Shown here: positions 16,930 through 26,535 of the stretch, piece after piece
Layout: every line of letters begins with the position of its first letter
Numbering within the stretch: position 1 is the stretch's first letter
Source of the DNA: Phyllobacteriaceae bacterium
Lineage (GTDB): Bacteria > Pseudomonadota > Alphaproteobacteria > Rhizobiales > Rhizobiaceae
Direction of reading: 5' to 3'
Length of the DNA: 64,000 nucleotides
Assembly (NCBI GenBank): GCA_002708825.1
Contig: PAPF01000009.1
Coordinates: 208,650 to 272,649 of the forward strand
Made by a program: the position numbers and the translations under genes
The notes under the pieces: generated by a model
What the model was told of the DNA's origin: nothing
What the model saw: the letters and a program-made list of their open reading frames with translations, nothing else
Database searches by the model: none

Positions 16930-18036
16930 CTAAAGTCCCTGTTTCGCGTAGTTCGCGCCCGGCCACACGGCATCGCCGGACCGCTGGTACTGAACAGGCC
17001 GTTTGATATCGGCGCCCAGCGCGCGGGCCGCCGTCCAGCCCCAGTGCGGATTGTCGAGGAAGGCACGCGCCAGCGCGACCATGTCCGCCTTGCCTTCGGC
17101 GACAACCTGCTCGGCCTGTTCCGGCGTGACGATCAGGCCCACGGCGCGGGTCGGCAAGCCGGTTTGCCGGCGCACCTCTTCGGCGAAACCGACCTGATAG
17201 CCCGGTCCTGTCGTGGGGATGGCGCTGGCCGAAATCGCACCACTGGTGACGCAGACGAAATCGACGCCTTCGGTCTTCAACCGTGCCGCAAAGGCAACCG
17301 CCTCGCCCGTGTCGATGCCGCCCTCGACCCAGTCATGGCCCGTGATGCGCACCCCGAGGGGACGCTCCTTCGGCCATGCTGCGCGCACGGCGCGCACGAC
17401 TTCCAGCGGAAAGCGCATCCGGTTCTCCAGCGAACCGCCATAGGCATCGGTGCGCGTGTTGGAGACGGGCGAAAGGAACTGGTGCAACAGATAACCGTGT
17501 GCGGCATGGATTTCGAGAAGATCGAAGCCCAGCCGGGCCGCCCGGCGCGCGGTTTCGGCATGGGCGCCGGCCACGCGGGCCATGTCCGCCTCGTCCATCG
17601 CGCGGGGAACGTGCCAGTTGTCGCCGAATGCCAACGCCGAAGGCGCGATCGTTTCCCACGATCCCGCGTCGTCAGCGAGCGCCCTGCCGCCCTCCCATGG
17701 TCGCTGCGCCGACGCCTTTCGCCCGGCATGGCTGATCTGGATGCCGAGTTTCGCGGTTCCATGGGCGCGGCAGAACGCGACGACCCGTTCAAGCGCCTTC
17801 TCGTTGGCGTCACCGTAGAGGCCGAGATCGCCATGGGTGATGCGCCCTTCGCGGCTTACCGCCGTCGCCTCGACGACAAGCAGGCCCGCCCCGCCTGCGC
17901 TGAGCGTTCCCAGGTGGGCCAGGTGCCAGTCATTGGCCGAACCGTCGTCGGCGGAGTATTGGCACATCGGCGATACGACAATCCGGTTCTCAAGGGTGAG
18001 ACCGCTCAGGGTTATGGGCGAAAAGAGGGCACTCAA
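16930..18036 (-). CDS. NADH:flavin oxidoreductase of the Old Yellow Enzyme family (YqjM-like)
   Basis: 368 codons. The start ALFSPITLSGLTLENRIVVS and MCQYSADDGSANDWH carry the redox-tuning Cys of the YqjM/XenA class. Catalytic HAGRKAS and the flavin/substrate motif IHAAHGYLLHQFLSP, plus DAYGGSLENRMRFPLEV, are complete. YqjM-class enzymes reduce activated alkenes (enones, maleimides) with NADPH. It lies 56 bases downstream of the M20 gene that ends the large hydrolase/transporter operon, so it may be co-transcribed as its last gene. Confidence 0.92.
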   Translation of the reverse strand: MSALFSPITLSGLTLENRIVVSPMCQYSADDGSANDWHLAHLGTLSAGGAGLLVVEATAVSREGRITHGDLGLYGDANEKALERVVAFCRAHGTAKLGIQISHAGRKASAQRPWEGGRALADDAGSWETIAPSALAFGDNWHVPRAMDEADMARVAGAHAETARRAARLGFDLLEIHAAHGYLLHQFLSPVSNTRTDAYGGSLENRMRFPLEVVRAVRAAWPKERPLGVRITGHDWVEGGIDTGEAVAFAARLKTEGVDFVCVTSGAISASAIPTTGPGYQVGFAEEVRRQTGLPTRAVGLIVTPEQAEQVVAEGKADMVALARAFLDNPHWGWTAARALGADIKRPVQYQRSGDAVWPGANYAKQGL

Positions 18037-18092
18037 GACACGGACCTTTCATTCACATGGATTTCGGTTCGATCACGCGCGGTTGTCAGGGA

Positions 18093-19274
18093 TCAGCCGA
18101 GCGCCTGCTGCTGGAAATGCGCCGACATGAGCATTGCGTGCATCAGCGCGGCGCGCGGAGCCACCGTGGAGACAAGAATGTGTTCATGCACGGCATGGGC
18201 GCCGGCCCCGTTGCAACCGAGCCCGTCGAGAACCGGACGGCCGAGCGCGGCGGCGAAATTGCCGTCCGAAACGCCGCCGCGCGTCGTTTCGGCCATGGGA
18301 AGATCGAGATGGCGTGCCAGCGCCACGGTTGCTTCGTAAAGCCCGGCCACCGCATCGGAGCGAACGAAGGGCGGCCGGTTCAGCCCGCCCTCCACCTCGA
18401 GGCGGATATCCTGCCCAAGCGGTTTGCGCGACAGGATGGCGTCCACAAGGCGCTCTGCTGTAGCCATGTCCTCCACCCGCATGTCGATCTCGATACGGGC
18501 AAGGTCGGGCACCACGTTCGCGCGCGTTCCGCCCTGCACGGTCCCGACATTGAAGGTCGCTTTCGTTTCGGTTTCATTCATCGCCTCGATATCCACGATG
18601 TGCCGGGCGATTTCGAGGATGGCGCTGCGCCCGTCCGTGCGGTTGCCACCGGCATGGGAGGAGATGCCGTGTGCCGTCATCGTGAAGCACGCCCAGCCCT
18701 TGCGCGCGGTGACCACGGTTCCGGGTGCCTCGAAGGCAGGCTCCGGCACGAGAACGAAGGCGGCCCTGCCCGCAAGTTCCTCGATCAGCGAACGCGAGGT
18801 CGGGCTGCCCACCTCCTCGTCGCTGTTGAGATAGACCTGGACCGGACGTGGCGGCACCAGGCCTTGCGCAGCGATGCGCCGGAGCGTCTCGGCTGCCAGG
18901 TAGGAGCCCGCCTTCATGTCGAAGATACCGGGGCCGTGCAACCGGTCGCCATCGCGCAGCACGGGCCGCGCCGACAGCGTGCCCGTATCCCAGACGGTGT
19001 CGATATGGCCCATGAGCAAGGCAGGCGCCCCGTGGCATCCCTCCGGCGCGTATTCGATGAGCAACTGCCCGCCACGCCCTTCGCGGCCGGGCACACGGCG
19101 CAGCTTGACGGGAAGGTCCCGGAAATCCGCCTCGATCATGTCGAGCAGCCGGTCGATGAGGTCGGGGCGGTCCGAGGGAGTTTCCATCTCGACCCAACGG
19201 ATGATCCCGGCAACGAGGGTTTCCGTGTCGATGTCGCCTGCGCGGGGCAGGTCCGCTTCGAACTGCGCAATCAT
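18093..19274 (-). CDS. M20 family metallohydrolase (carboxypeptidase G2/ArgE-like)
   Basis: 393 codons from ATG 19274. Di-zinc ligands are visible: His and Asp in LLMGHIDTVWDTGTL, bridging Asp in GIFDMKAGSY, catalytic Glu and ligand Glu in NSDEEVGSPTSR, the distal EPAFE and a C-terminal His in GAHAVHEHILV. These enzymes cut amide bonds of acylated or carbamoylated amino acids and small peptides. It follows hyuA-hyuB; in characterised hydantoin-utilisation operons an M20 enzyme completes hydrolysis after HyuAB opens the ring, so a similar third step is inferred. A related paralogue lies at 30853-32016 under a matching operator. Confidence 0.88.
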   Translation of the reverse strand: MIAQFEADLPRAGDIDTETLVAGIIRWVEMETPSDRPDLIDRLLDMIEADFRDLPVKLRRVPGREGRGGQLLIEYAPEGCHGAPALLMGHIDTVWDTGTLSARPVLRDGDRLHGPGIFDMKAGSYLAAETLRRIAAQGLVPPRPVQVYLNSDEEVGSPTSRSLIEELAGRAAFVLVPEPAFEAPGTVVTARKGWACFTMTAHGISSHAGGNRTDGRSAILEIARHIVDIEAMNETETKATFNVGTVQGGTRANVVPDLARIEIDMRVEDMATAERLVDAILSRKPLGQDIRLEVEGGLNRPPFVRSDAVAGLYEATVALARHLDLPMAETTRGGVSDGNFAAALGRPVLDGLGCNGAGAHAVHEHILVSTVAPRAALMHAMLMSAHFQQQALG

Positions 19275-19296
19275 CGTCTGGCCCCTGTCGTGTTTG

Positions 19297-21003
19297 TCAT
19301 GCGTGCTCCCCGCCGGGCGGCGTCCGCCCGGTTTCCGTTTCGATGCCGTAGATGGCGTGTGCCGCTTCCGGCGAGATGAACCCGTCCTCGAGATCACGCT
19401 TCACGCCATCCCGGTCCCGCGCGAGCGGGTCGCCCCAGCCGCCACCGCCTGGCAGCCGGATCTCCACGAGGTCGCCTGCTTTCAGTGCGAATGTGCTCGT
19501 GGCGCCCAGTTCGGTGATGACGCCGCCGCGCTCGACCGTCAGGCTGGCGCTGATGCCGTCGCGTCCGCCGGCGCGCCCGCGCGGTGCAAGGCGGAAGCGG
19601 TCGGAATAGAGGCTGAGTGTCACATCGTCCTTCAGGATGCGGAACCTGCGCAACATCCCCTGCCCGCCATTGAACTGCCCCTCGCCCCAGGAATCGGGAA
19701 TGAGGCCGAACCCCTCGATGCGGATATGGGAATTCAGTTGCTCGATGGCCTCGACGGGCGTCAGCCGGCAGGAGGAAAGCACATGGTCGGTGGCGTGGAT
19801 CGCGTCATATCCGCGCGCAGCCCCCCATCCGCCACCCAGAACGTCGAGATGGATGGAGATGCCCCCTTCCGGGTCCGAATGGGCCAGGAAGAAGCCGGTC
19901 GTGGAATTCGCCCCCTCGCCCGGAACCCGATCCGGCAAGACCTGGGCAAGCGCATCGTGAACCGCATCGAGCGCACGGCAGCAGGTTGTCGCCCGGGCAC
20001 GCACCGGGGCGCCCGGCCTCGGGTTGAGCACCGAGCCTTCCGGAAACACGAGCGTCAGCGGCCGGTTGCAACCGTCATTGGCGGGCATCCCGGTATCGTT
20101 CAGCACGCTCCGGAGAGCGGTGACCGCGCCGGCAATGCTGCTGGCCAGCGGCGAGTTGAACATGGTTCGCACCTGCGGGTCGGTGCCCGTGAAATCGATC
20201 GTCGCCTCGTCGCCGGCCACCGTGACGGTTGCGACAATGCGGATCGGCTTGCCCTGGGGGTCGATGCCGTCGCCGTCAAGAAAGGCCTCGCCGGTCCAGC
20301 ATCCGTCCGGAATGGCGCGGATTGCTGCGCGCATCCGGCGTTCCGAATAGTCCAGCGCCTCCGCCATGGCGTGGCGCACAGTCTGCGCTCCATACTTGTC
20401 GGCAAGTTCGCACAGGCGCCGGGCGCCGACATGATTGGCCGCGAACTGCGCGTCCATGTCGCCCATTCCGATCTCGGGCGTGCGGATATTGGCGAAGATC
20501 AGCCGCTCGGCCATGCCGCCATGCCAGTCGCGGTCGATGTCGAGAAGCAGCGGCGGGACGACGATTCCCTCCTGGATGAGTTCGCGCGCGCCCGTGTTGA
20601 CACCTGCCGCGCCGCCGCCGATGTCGAGATGGTGGGCGGTGCTGCCGCTCCATCCCAGAAGTTCCTTGCCATGAAAGACCGGCGTGAAGAGAATGAGGTC
20701 GTTGAGGTGCTGGCCGCCGCTATAGGGATCGTTCAGCAGTATGAAACTGCGCGGACCAACCGTGGACAGGTCGAGTTGCTCCGCCGCCGCCGCGAAGGAT
20801 GCGCTCATCGCGGCCGTCTGCATGGGGATCATGTCGGCCTGGGCAACGACCCGCCCCTCGGCATCGAGAAGCGCTGTCGAACAGTCGCGCGCCTCGCGCA
20901 CGACCGCCGAGAAGGCCGAACGGATCAGGTTGGTCGCCATTTCGTCTGCGGCCGACTGCAAGGCCTGGATGAGGATGACGGTGAGCGTCGGATCGGCAGT
21001 CAT
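19297..21003 (-). CDS. hydantoinase/oxoprolinase B-family subunit
   Basis: 568 codons from ATG 21003, which overlaps the stop of the A subunit by four bases (ATGA), so the pair is translationally coupled. Typical HyuB segments are DPTLTVILIQALQSAADEM, VVREARDCSTALLDAEGRVV, LNDPYSGGQHLNDLILF and STAHHLDIGG, with a glycine-rich C-terminus (RLPGGGGWGDPLARD). HyuB works with HyuA as an ATP-dependent amidohydrolase on hydantoins, 5-oxoproline, caprolactam or related cyclic amides; sequence reading alone does not give the substrate. Confidence 0.92.
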   Translation of the reverse strand: MTADPTLTVILIQALQSAADEMATNLIRSAFSAVVREARDCSTALLDAEGRVVAQADMIPMQTAAMSASFAAAAEQLDLSTVGPRSFILLNDPYSGGQHLNDLILFTPVFHGKELLGWSGSTAHHLDIGGGAAGVNTGARELIQEGIVVPPLLLDIDRDWHGGMAERLIFANIRTPEIGMGDMDAQFAANHVGARRLCELADKYGAQTVRHAMAEALDYSERRMRAAIRAIPDGCWTGEAFLDGDGIDPQGKPIRIVATVTVAGDEATIDFTGTDPQVRTMFNSPLASSIAGAVTALRSVLNDTGMPANDGCNRPLTLVFPEGSVLNPRPGAPVRARATTCCRALDAVHDALAQVLPDRVPGEGANSTTGFFLAHSDPEGGISIHLDVLGGGWGAARGYDAIHATDHVLSSCRLTPVEAIEQLNSHIRIEGFGLIPDSWGEGQFNGGQGMLRRFRILKDDVTLSLYSDRFRLAPRGRAGGRDGISASLTVERGGVITELGATSTFALKAGDLVEIRLPGGGGWGDPLARDRDGVKRDLEDGFISPEAAHAIYGIETETGRTPPGGEHA

Positions 21004-23030
21004 CGGGTCCTCCGCAGCATCAGGTCGCCGGTGGAAAGGCACTCCGCCTCCCAGCCGGACGGTACGACCGTGGTCGATGTCGGCTCCGTCAGGATCGCCG
21101 GCCCGCTGAGCCTCTGGCCTGCGGCAAACCCGTCCCGTGTTAGCACGGTGGCCTGTGCCGTCCTGCCGTCGATGAGGATTTCAGCCGTTGCGGGCGCCGG
21201 GCCGCTGCCTTCAGGCAGGGGTGTCGAGATGCTGGCGCCCAGGCGTGCTGTGACGCGGACGCGGTAGGAAACGACTTCGACGTCGAGACTGGCGCGCGCA
21301 TAGCCGTAGTGGTTCCGGTGCTCGTCCTCGAAGAGTTGCCGCAATGAAGCCGCGGAAGCGGTTCCGGCGTCCGTCCACACTGTGAGTTCGAAGGCCTGCC
21401 CGGCATAGCGCATGTCCAGCCCGATCGCCGTCTCGCGGTCGGCAGCGCCGATGCCGTGCTTTTCAGCCAGCGTGTCGGCGAGTTTCAACAGGTGCGAAAG
21501 GCGCGCGGCATCCAGGCTCGTTTCATCCAGCTTGTGCCGGTCGCTGTGCGTCGCGTCGATGAGCGTATCGGCGATCAGCAGGCCGAATGCGCTTGCCAAT
21601 CCGGGTGCCCACGGAACGAGAACCTGCTTCATGCCCAGCAGGTCCGCCACCATCGCGGCATGGAGCGGTCCGCCACCGCCATAGGCCACCAGGGTGAAGT
21701 CGCGCGGATCGATGCCACGGCTGGTGGAAACCAGGCGCACGGCTGCCGCCATGTTGCTGTTCACCAGCCTCAGGACCGCGTCCGCGGCTTTTCGGGCGTC
21801 CGCATTGGCATCCAGCGGGGCCAGCGCCGCCTCCGCCGCCGCGCGCGACAAGCGGATCCGCCCCGAGAAGAACTGGTCGGGCTGGAGAAGCCCGGCCACG
21901 ACCTGCGCGTCGGTTACGGTCGGCTCCACGCCGCCGCGTCCGTAACAGACCGGTCCGGGCTCGGAGCCCGCGCTTTCCGGTCCGACCGCAAGCAATCCGC
22001 CCTCATCGATCCGAGCGATGGAGCCGCCGCCTGCGCCGATGGTCGTCATGTCGATCGAGGCGGTGCGAAGCGGCAGGCCGTCGATCCTGAGTTCGGGAAC
22101 CATGCGCGGCACCAGTCCCGGCGCCATCGCGATATCGGTGCTGGTGCCGCCCATGTCGAGCGTGATGATGTCGCCGATACCGTTGCGTTCCGCGAACCAG
22201 ACCGCTGCCCGCACCCCGGCCGCCGGCCCCGACATCAGCATCCGCACGGCATTGGCGCCCGCCGCCTCGGTCGGCATGACGCCACCGTTGGATTGCATGA
22301 TGTTGAGGACGCCGCGATAGCCGCGCGCCTTGAGGCTGCCATCGAGCCGCTTGAGGTAGGATTCGACGACGGGTTCCAGAAAGGCGTTGGCGACCGTCGT
22401 GACCGTGCGCTCATACTCGCGGAACTCGGGCGAAACCTCGTGGCTGGCCGAAACCGCGACATGCGGCGCCCGCTCCCGGATCATCTGCGCCACCGCCTTT
22501 TCATGGGCCGGATTGCGGTAGGCATGAAGCAAGCTGACCGCGATTGCCGCAGCCCCCTTTTCGAGCAGGACCTCGGTCTCGCGCCATGCGGCTTCAAGAT
22601 CAAGCGGCACGATCACATGGCCGTCGGCGCCCATCCGCTCCAGCACTTCGCCGATCATGCTGCGCCGGATCGGTGGCGGATTGCGGCGGTACTGCATGTC
22701 ATAAATGCCGTGGTCGCGGTCGCCGCGCCCGACGATGACGACATCCCGGAAACCCGCCGTCGTCAGAAGCCCGACCGCCGCACCCTTGCGCGTGATCAGC
22801 GCATTGGTGGCTACCGTCGAGCCATGCGTGATCCCGCCGGCCTGTTCGAGCGGGAGCCCCGCCTCGCCGATCACGGTCAGGACGGCCTCGTGGATGGCCG
22901 CCGGCGTCGAGGGCGTCTTGCCCGTATGCAGGCGTCCCTCGCCATCCGCCCAGACGAGATCGGTGAATGTTCCGCCGATTTCCACACCGATGCGGCTCGC
23001 GCCGCCCGATGTGCCCGCTTCCCGGTTCAT
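21000..23030 (-). CDS. hydantoinase/oxoprolinase A-family subunit
   Basis: 676 codons. The N-terminal Hydant_A_N domain begins IGVEIGGTFTDLVW, the central ASKHA-like ATP-binding part has ITHGSTVATNALI and ITLDMGGTSTDIAM, and VAYGGGGPLHAAMVADLLG completes the nucleotide site. The family couples ATP hydrolysis to opening cyclic amides. Its gene overlaps hyuB by ATGA and lies 57 bases after livG. The length is normal for HyuA (about 680-700). The set livFKHMG plus hyuAB plus M20 supports uptake and ring opening of a cyclic amide; this is inference. Confidence 0.92.
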   Translation of the reverse strand: MNREAGTSGGASRIGVEIGGTFTDLVWADGEGRLHTGKTPSTPAAIHEAVLTVIGEAGLPLEQAGGITHGSTVATNALITRKGAAVGLLTTAGFRDVVIVGRGDRDHGIYDMQYRRNPPPIRRSMIGEVLERMGADGHVIVPLDLEAAWRETEVLLEKGAAAIAVSLLHAYRNPAHEKAVAQMIRERAPHVAVSASHEVSPEFREYERTVTTVANAFLEPVVESYLKRLDGSLKARGYRGVLNIMQSNGGVMPTEAAGANAVRMLMSGPAAGVRAAVWFAERNGIGDIITLDMGGTSTDIAMAPGLVPRMVPELRIDGLPLRTASIDMTTIGAGGGSIARIDEGGLLAVGPESAGSEPGPVCYGRGGVEPTVTDAQVVAGLLQPDQFFSGRIRLSRAAAEAALAPLDANADARKAADAVLRLVNSNMAAAVRLVSTSRGIDPRDFTLVAYGGGGPLHAAMVADLLGMKQVLVPWAPGLASAFGLLIADTLIDATHSDRHKLDETSLDAARLSHLLKLADTLAEKHGIGAADRETAIGLDMRYAGQAFELTVWTDAGTASAASLRQLFEDEHRNHYGYARASLDVEVVSYRVRVTARLGASISTPLPEGSGPAPATAEILIDGRTAQATVLTRDGFAAGQRLSGPAILTEPTSTTVVPSGWEAECLSTGDLMLRRTR

Positions 23031-23087
23031 TGCGCTCGCCCTCGATGGCGATGGACAGGCATGGTTTCGCAGGCCCGCGGCAAGGGA

Positions 23088-23825
23088 TCAGTTGTCCGTG
23101 TTTTCAAGCGGCTCACCCAGGTAGGCAGCCACGACCTTCGGATCCGACACGACTTCCTGCGGTGTACCCTCGGCGATCTTGTTGCCGGCATCGATGACAA
23201 GGATGCGGTCGCAGATGCTGGTGACAGCCTTCATGTCGTGTTCGACGAGCCACACCGTCGTGCCACGGTCACGCACCTTGCGCAGGCAGTTGACCATCTC
23301 CGCGGTCTCGGTCGGATTGAGCCCCGCGCAGGGCTCGTCGGCCAGCAGCAGGGACGGCCGCGTGGCGAAGGCGCGCGCGACCTCAAGCTTGCGCAGTGCA
23401 CCCATGGTCAGGCCCTCGGCGGTGCGGTCGGCAAGTTCGCCAAGGCCGGCAATGGCCAGCGCATCCTCGACGGTCGCCTCCGCGTCATGGGTTTCCGGCC
23501 GCCCGAACATCGCGCCGATCGCCACGTTCTCGCGAACCGTCAGCGCCGGGAATGGCTTCGATATCTGGAAGGCACGCGCGATGCCCGCCTGGTTGCGCTT
23601 GTAAGTGGGCAGCCCGGAAATGTCCTCGCCCTTGAACCGGATCTCGCCGGCCGTGAGCGGGTAATACCCGGTTATCAGGTTGAACAGTGTCGACTTCCCC
23701 GCGCCGTTCGGACCGATGAGGCCGAAAATGGCGTTCTCCGGAATCTCGAAATCGACATTCTGGATGGCGGTAAGGCCGGCGAACGATTTCGTCACGCCCC
23801 GCCCGGACAGGATGATCCCGCTCAT
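23088..23825 (-). CDS. livG: branched-chain amino acid-type ABC transporter ATP-binding protein
   Basis: 245 codons. Walker A GPNGAGKSTLFNLI, Q-loop region, signature MGALRKLEVARAFA (degenerate from LSGGQ, reading LTMGALRKLE), Walker B LLLADEPCAGLNP and the switch His in WLVEHDMKAV are visible. The C-terminal KIAEGTPQEVVSDPKVVAAYLGE is typical of LivG. It energises import with LivF. The ATG overlaps the livM stop by four bases. The signature loop lacks the usual SGG, which is notable but seen in some Liv ATPases. Confidence 0.92.
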   Translation of the reverse strand: MSGIILSGRGVTKSFAGLTAIQNVDFEIPENAIFGLIGPNGAGKSTLFNLITGYYPLTAGEIRFKGEDISGLPTYKRNQAGIARAFQISKPFPALTVRENVAIGAMFGRPETHDAEATVEDALAIAGLGELADRTAEGLTMGALRKLEVARAFATRPSLLLADEPCAGLNPTETAEMVNCLRKVRDRGTTVWLVEHDMKAVTSICDRILVIDAGNKIAEGTPQEVVSDPKVVAAYLGEPLENTDN

Positions 23826-24802
23826 GTGCGCGCCTCCGCTTCACGATCCTTGCCGGTCGCCCGGGACTGACGCCACGCCCGCAATGCTCCGATGACACCG
23901 CCGGGCATGAGCAGGATGATGACCACGACCATGGCTCCGGTGATCAGCAGATGGATGTCGAGGAAGCGCGACAGGAGAACTTGGGTTATGAACAGCATGA
24001 TCGCTGTGCCAATGATGGGACCGAAAAGGGTTCCGATGCCGCCGATCAGGCAGAAGACGATCATGTTCAGCGAGAAGTCGAGCCGGAACACGGTGTAGGT
24101 GGTGAAATAGCCCACGCTGTAGGCATAGACGGCACCAAGAACGCCCACCAGCATGGCCGAAAGCACGAAGGCGGCGATCTTGTAGCGTTCGGTCGCCACG
24201 CCCAGCATCATCGCTGTCTCCTCGTCCTCGCGGATGGAAAGCAGCGCATGGCCGAAGCGCGATTTGCGAACCATCATCGCGATGATGACGCAGAGCAGGA
24301 GAAGCCCGCCGAAAACGTAGTAGAAGAAGTCCTCCGGCGCCATGCCGTCGAGCGCCGGAGGCGGCAGGAACACGCCGACACCGCCCTGGAACCAGCTTAC
24401 ATTGTTCACGAGTTCGCCCACGACCTGGCTGACGCCCAGCATGGCAATGGCGAAATAGATGCCGCGCAGGCGCAGGATCGGATAGGCAATGATCGCGGCG
24501 AAAACGCCGCACAGGACGCCTGCGAAGAGAACCGGAACCAGGATCGCCCATGGCCCGGAACCGAACGGCCCTGCCTGCTGGACGAAGTGGGCGGCGGCAA
24601 AGGCTCCCATGCCGATGAAGACGGTATGACCGAAGCTCCAGTAGCCTGAAAACCCGCCCAGGATGTTCCACGCCACGGCCAGTGCGGCGGAGAAGAAGAA
24701 CAGTTGCAGGACGCGGGTATAGAACGGTCCGATCCACATCGGCAGGACGAGCGCGGCGATCACGACCGCCGCCGCGGCGGCAAGGGCTGCTCCCTGCTTC
24801 AT
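23822..24802 (-). CDS. livM: branched-chain amino acid-type ABC transporter permease LivM
   Basis: 326 codons from ATG 24802 (overlaps the livH stop by four bases). About eight to ten hydrophobic segments; the hallmark motif WNILGGFSGYWSFGHTVFIG near residue 45 and LRLRGIYFAIAMLG match LivM permeases, and the cytoplasmic loop SIREDEETAMMLGV contains the EAA-type ATPase-contact region. It forms the inner-membrane channel with LivH. The open frame upstream of the ATG is out-of-frame livH sequence and is not part of the protein. Confidence 0.93.
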   Translation of the reverse strand: MKQGAALAAAAAVVIAALVLPMWIGPFYTRVLQLFFFSAALAVAWNILGGFSGYWSFGHTVFIGMGAFAAAHFVQQAGPFGSGPWAILVPVLFAGVLCGVFAAIIAYPILRLRGIYFAIAMLGVSQVVGELVNNVSWFQGGVGVFLPPPALDGMAPEDFFYYVFGGLLLLCVIIAMMVRKSRFGHALLSIREDEETAMMLGVATERYKIAAFVLSAMLVGVLGAVYAYSVGYFTTYTVFRLDFSLNMIVFCLIGGIGTLFGPIIGTAIMLFITQVLLSRFLDIHLLITGAMVVVIILLMPGGVIGALRAWRQSRATGKDREAEART

Positions 24803-25677
24803 CGGCTTTCTCCAAATGCGTTTCCAAGCAGCCCGTTCGGCCGCACCAGGAGCATCAGCACCAGGACGAGGAACATCGCCGCCTGTGTCAGCGCCGGGCC
24901 GACATATTGCGCCGTATAGGCGTTGATGAGGCCAAGCAGCAGGCCGCCGACCAGCGCGCCGGCCGGACTTCCGATACCGCCCAGCACGACGACGATGAAC
25001 GCATTGAGCGTCCAGGCCACCTCGCTGGTGGCTGTGAAGGGCTGGACGATGCCGATGATGGCGCCCGATGCGCCCGCCATCGCCGCGCCAAGGCCGAATG
25101 TCAGCCCGTGCAGGTTGCGCGTGTTCAAGCCCGACAGTTCCGCTGCGAGCGGCTGCTGCGCCGTGGCGCGGATCGCCCGTCCGAAATGGGTGCGGGCAAG
25201 CACCAGGGCCAGGACCGACAGCAGCACCAGGCTTGCTCCCAGCGCCACGATCCTCACCAGGTCGATGCGCAGGTCGCCAAGCGTCAGGCTCGAAAAGCTG
25301 TAAGTGGGCGTGATCGTATGCACATCCGGGCCGAACACGATCTGCAACACGTTGCGCGCCATCATCGCCACGCCGAAGGTGACGACCAGCGAGGCAACAA
25401 GCGAGGCACGCGAAATGGCCCACTGGATGATCGTGCGCTGATAGGCATAGCCGACGGCAAACAGGACAGCGCCGATCGGGATTATGGCGAGCAGCGGATC
25501 GATGCCGAGCTTGGTGAACAGGACGAGAGCGCCATAGGCCCCAGCGATGACGAAGATGCCATGCGTCAGGTTGACGATGCCGAGCACGCCGAACACCAGC
25601 GAGAAACCGACGGCGGCAAGTGAGTAGATCCCGCCAAGCACAAGGCCGTTCAGGGTCGTCTGCAAGAAAAGGTTCAT
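24799..25677 (-). CDS. livH: branched-chain amino acid-type ABC transporter permease LivH
   Basis: 292 codons, very hydrophobic. It opens LFLQTTLNGLVLGGIYSLAA, the LivH signature, then FSLVFGVLGIVNLTHGIFVI. The EAA-like loop IRATAQQPLAAELSGLN and the C-terminal VVLGGIGSPAGALVGGLLLG are typical. It pairs with LivM in the inner membrane. It lies 16 bases after the deacetylase-like gene, within the same leftward operon. Confidence 0.93.
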   Translation of the reverse strand: MNLFLQTTLNGLVLGGIYSLAAVGFSLVFGVLGIVNLTHGIFVIAGAYGALVLFTKLGIDPLLAIIPIGAVLFAVGYAYQRTIIQWAISRASLVASLVVTFGVAMMARNVLQIVFGPDVHTITPTYSFSSLTLGDLRIDLVRIVALGASLVLLSVLALVLARTHFGRAIRATAQQPLAAELSGLNTRNLHGLTFGLGAAMAGASGAIIGIVQPFTATSEVAWTLNAFIVVVLGGIGSPAGALVGGLLLGLINAYTAQYVGPALTQAAMFLVLVLMLLVRPNGLLGNAFGESR

Positions 25678-25693
25678 CGCGGCGCGCTCTCTG

Positions 25694-26524
25694 CTAGCCT
25701 TTTTCGCCGGCAGCCCAGACCCGGGCCACCTCTTCGCCTGTCGCGAACCAGACGCCGGGATGGCGGCGGATGAAGGCGATGTATTCCCGCAGCATGGCCA
25801 GCCGCGACGGCCGTCCGGTGATCTGCGGATGCATGACGATGTTGACGAGACCGCCCCAGCGGTAGATCTCGCTGAATTCCTCTTTCCATATGCTCAGGAT
25901 ATGCTGGTTGGTGTGGATCGGCCGCGGCGACTGGATGGCGAACAGCGCATAGGGCGCATCGTCGAGGCTCCAGTGCCAGGGCAGTTCCACCGGGCCGCGC
26001 CCGCCATCGGCAAGCACATGGCGGTAGGGGCTGATCTGGTCCATGAGCGAACTGTCGTAGTCGAAGCCGTATTCCTGCAGCAGGCCGATCATGTTTTCCG
26101 ACGTCTCGCCAGCGGGCGAGCGATAGCCCTTCGGCTTGACACCGACGGTTTTCTTCAGCGCCTCCAGCCCCTTTTCAAGCGCCTCGCGCTCCTTGTCGGG
26201 ATAATCCGGGTCGATCCACTCGTGCAGATAGCCGTGATGGCCGATCTCGTGGCCGTCCGCGGCAATGGCCTCCATGCGGTCGGTATACTTCTCCGCCGTC
26301 CATCCGGGGACGAAGAAGGTGGCCTTCAGGTCCTCCTCGCGCAGCAGTTCCAGGATCTTGGGAACACCCGTCTTTGCGCCGTAGATTCCCTGCGAAAGAA
26401 CACCGGGACGGCGCGCGTTGTCTGGATTGCGCGACAGCCAGAGAGTCTCGGCGTCGAAATCGAAGGTCAGCATCACGGCGCAACGCGCGCCATCCTGCCA
26501 TTTCACCGGGGTCATGTCGTCCAT
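25694..26524 (-). CDS. polysaccharide deacetylase-fold hydrolase, PuuE / cyclic-imide hydrolase-like
   Basis: 276 codons from ATG 26524. The NodB-fold core is visible: CAVMLTFDFDAETLWL (metal and catalytic Asp), ATFFVPGWTAEKY, GHEIGHHGYLHEW (metal His pair), YRSPAGETSENM and a C-terminal NIVMHPQITGRPSR. The family contains chitin-type deacetylases but also PuuE allantoinase and cyclic imide hydrolases. No signal peptide and the WLSRN start favour the cytoplasmic cyclic-amide branch, which fits the hydantoinase-type neighbours. It lies between the C45 acyltransferase gene (12 bases) and livH (16 bases), so it is tightly in the operon. Confidence 0.85.
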   Translation of the reverse strand: MDDMTPVKWQDGARCAVMLTFDFDAETLWLSRNPDNARRPGVLSQGIYGAKTGVPKILELLREEDLKATFFVPGWTAEKYTDRMEAIAADGHEIGHHGYLHEWIDPDYPDKEREALEKGLEALKKTVGVKPKGYRSPAGETSENMIGLLQEYGFDYDSSLMDQISPYRHVLADGGRGPVELPWHWSLDDAPYALFAIQSPRPIHTNQHILSIWKEEFSEIYRWGGLVNIVMHPQITGRPSRLAMLREYIAFIRRHPGVWFATGEEVARVWAAGEKG

Positions 26525-26535
26525 CTGGTTCTCCT

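Noticed and set aside
16699-18339. 546-codon plus-strand open frame opposite the ene reductase
   Set aside because: Antisense to a complete YqjM-type enzyme; composition is atypical and no family motif is seen.
18916-23870. Long plus-strand frames (783 and 804 codons) opposite hyuA and hyuB
   Set aside because: Both are antisense shadows; the minus strand carries coupled HyuA and HyuB genes with all family motifs.
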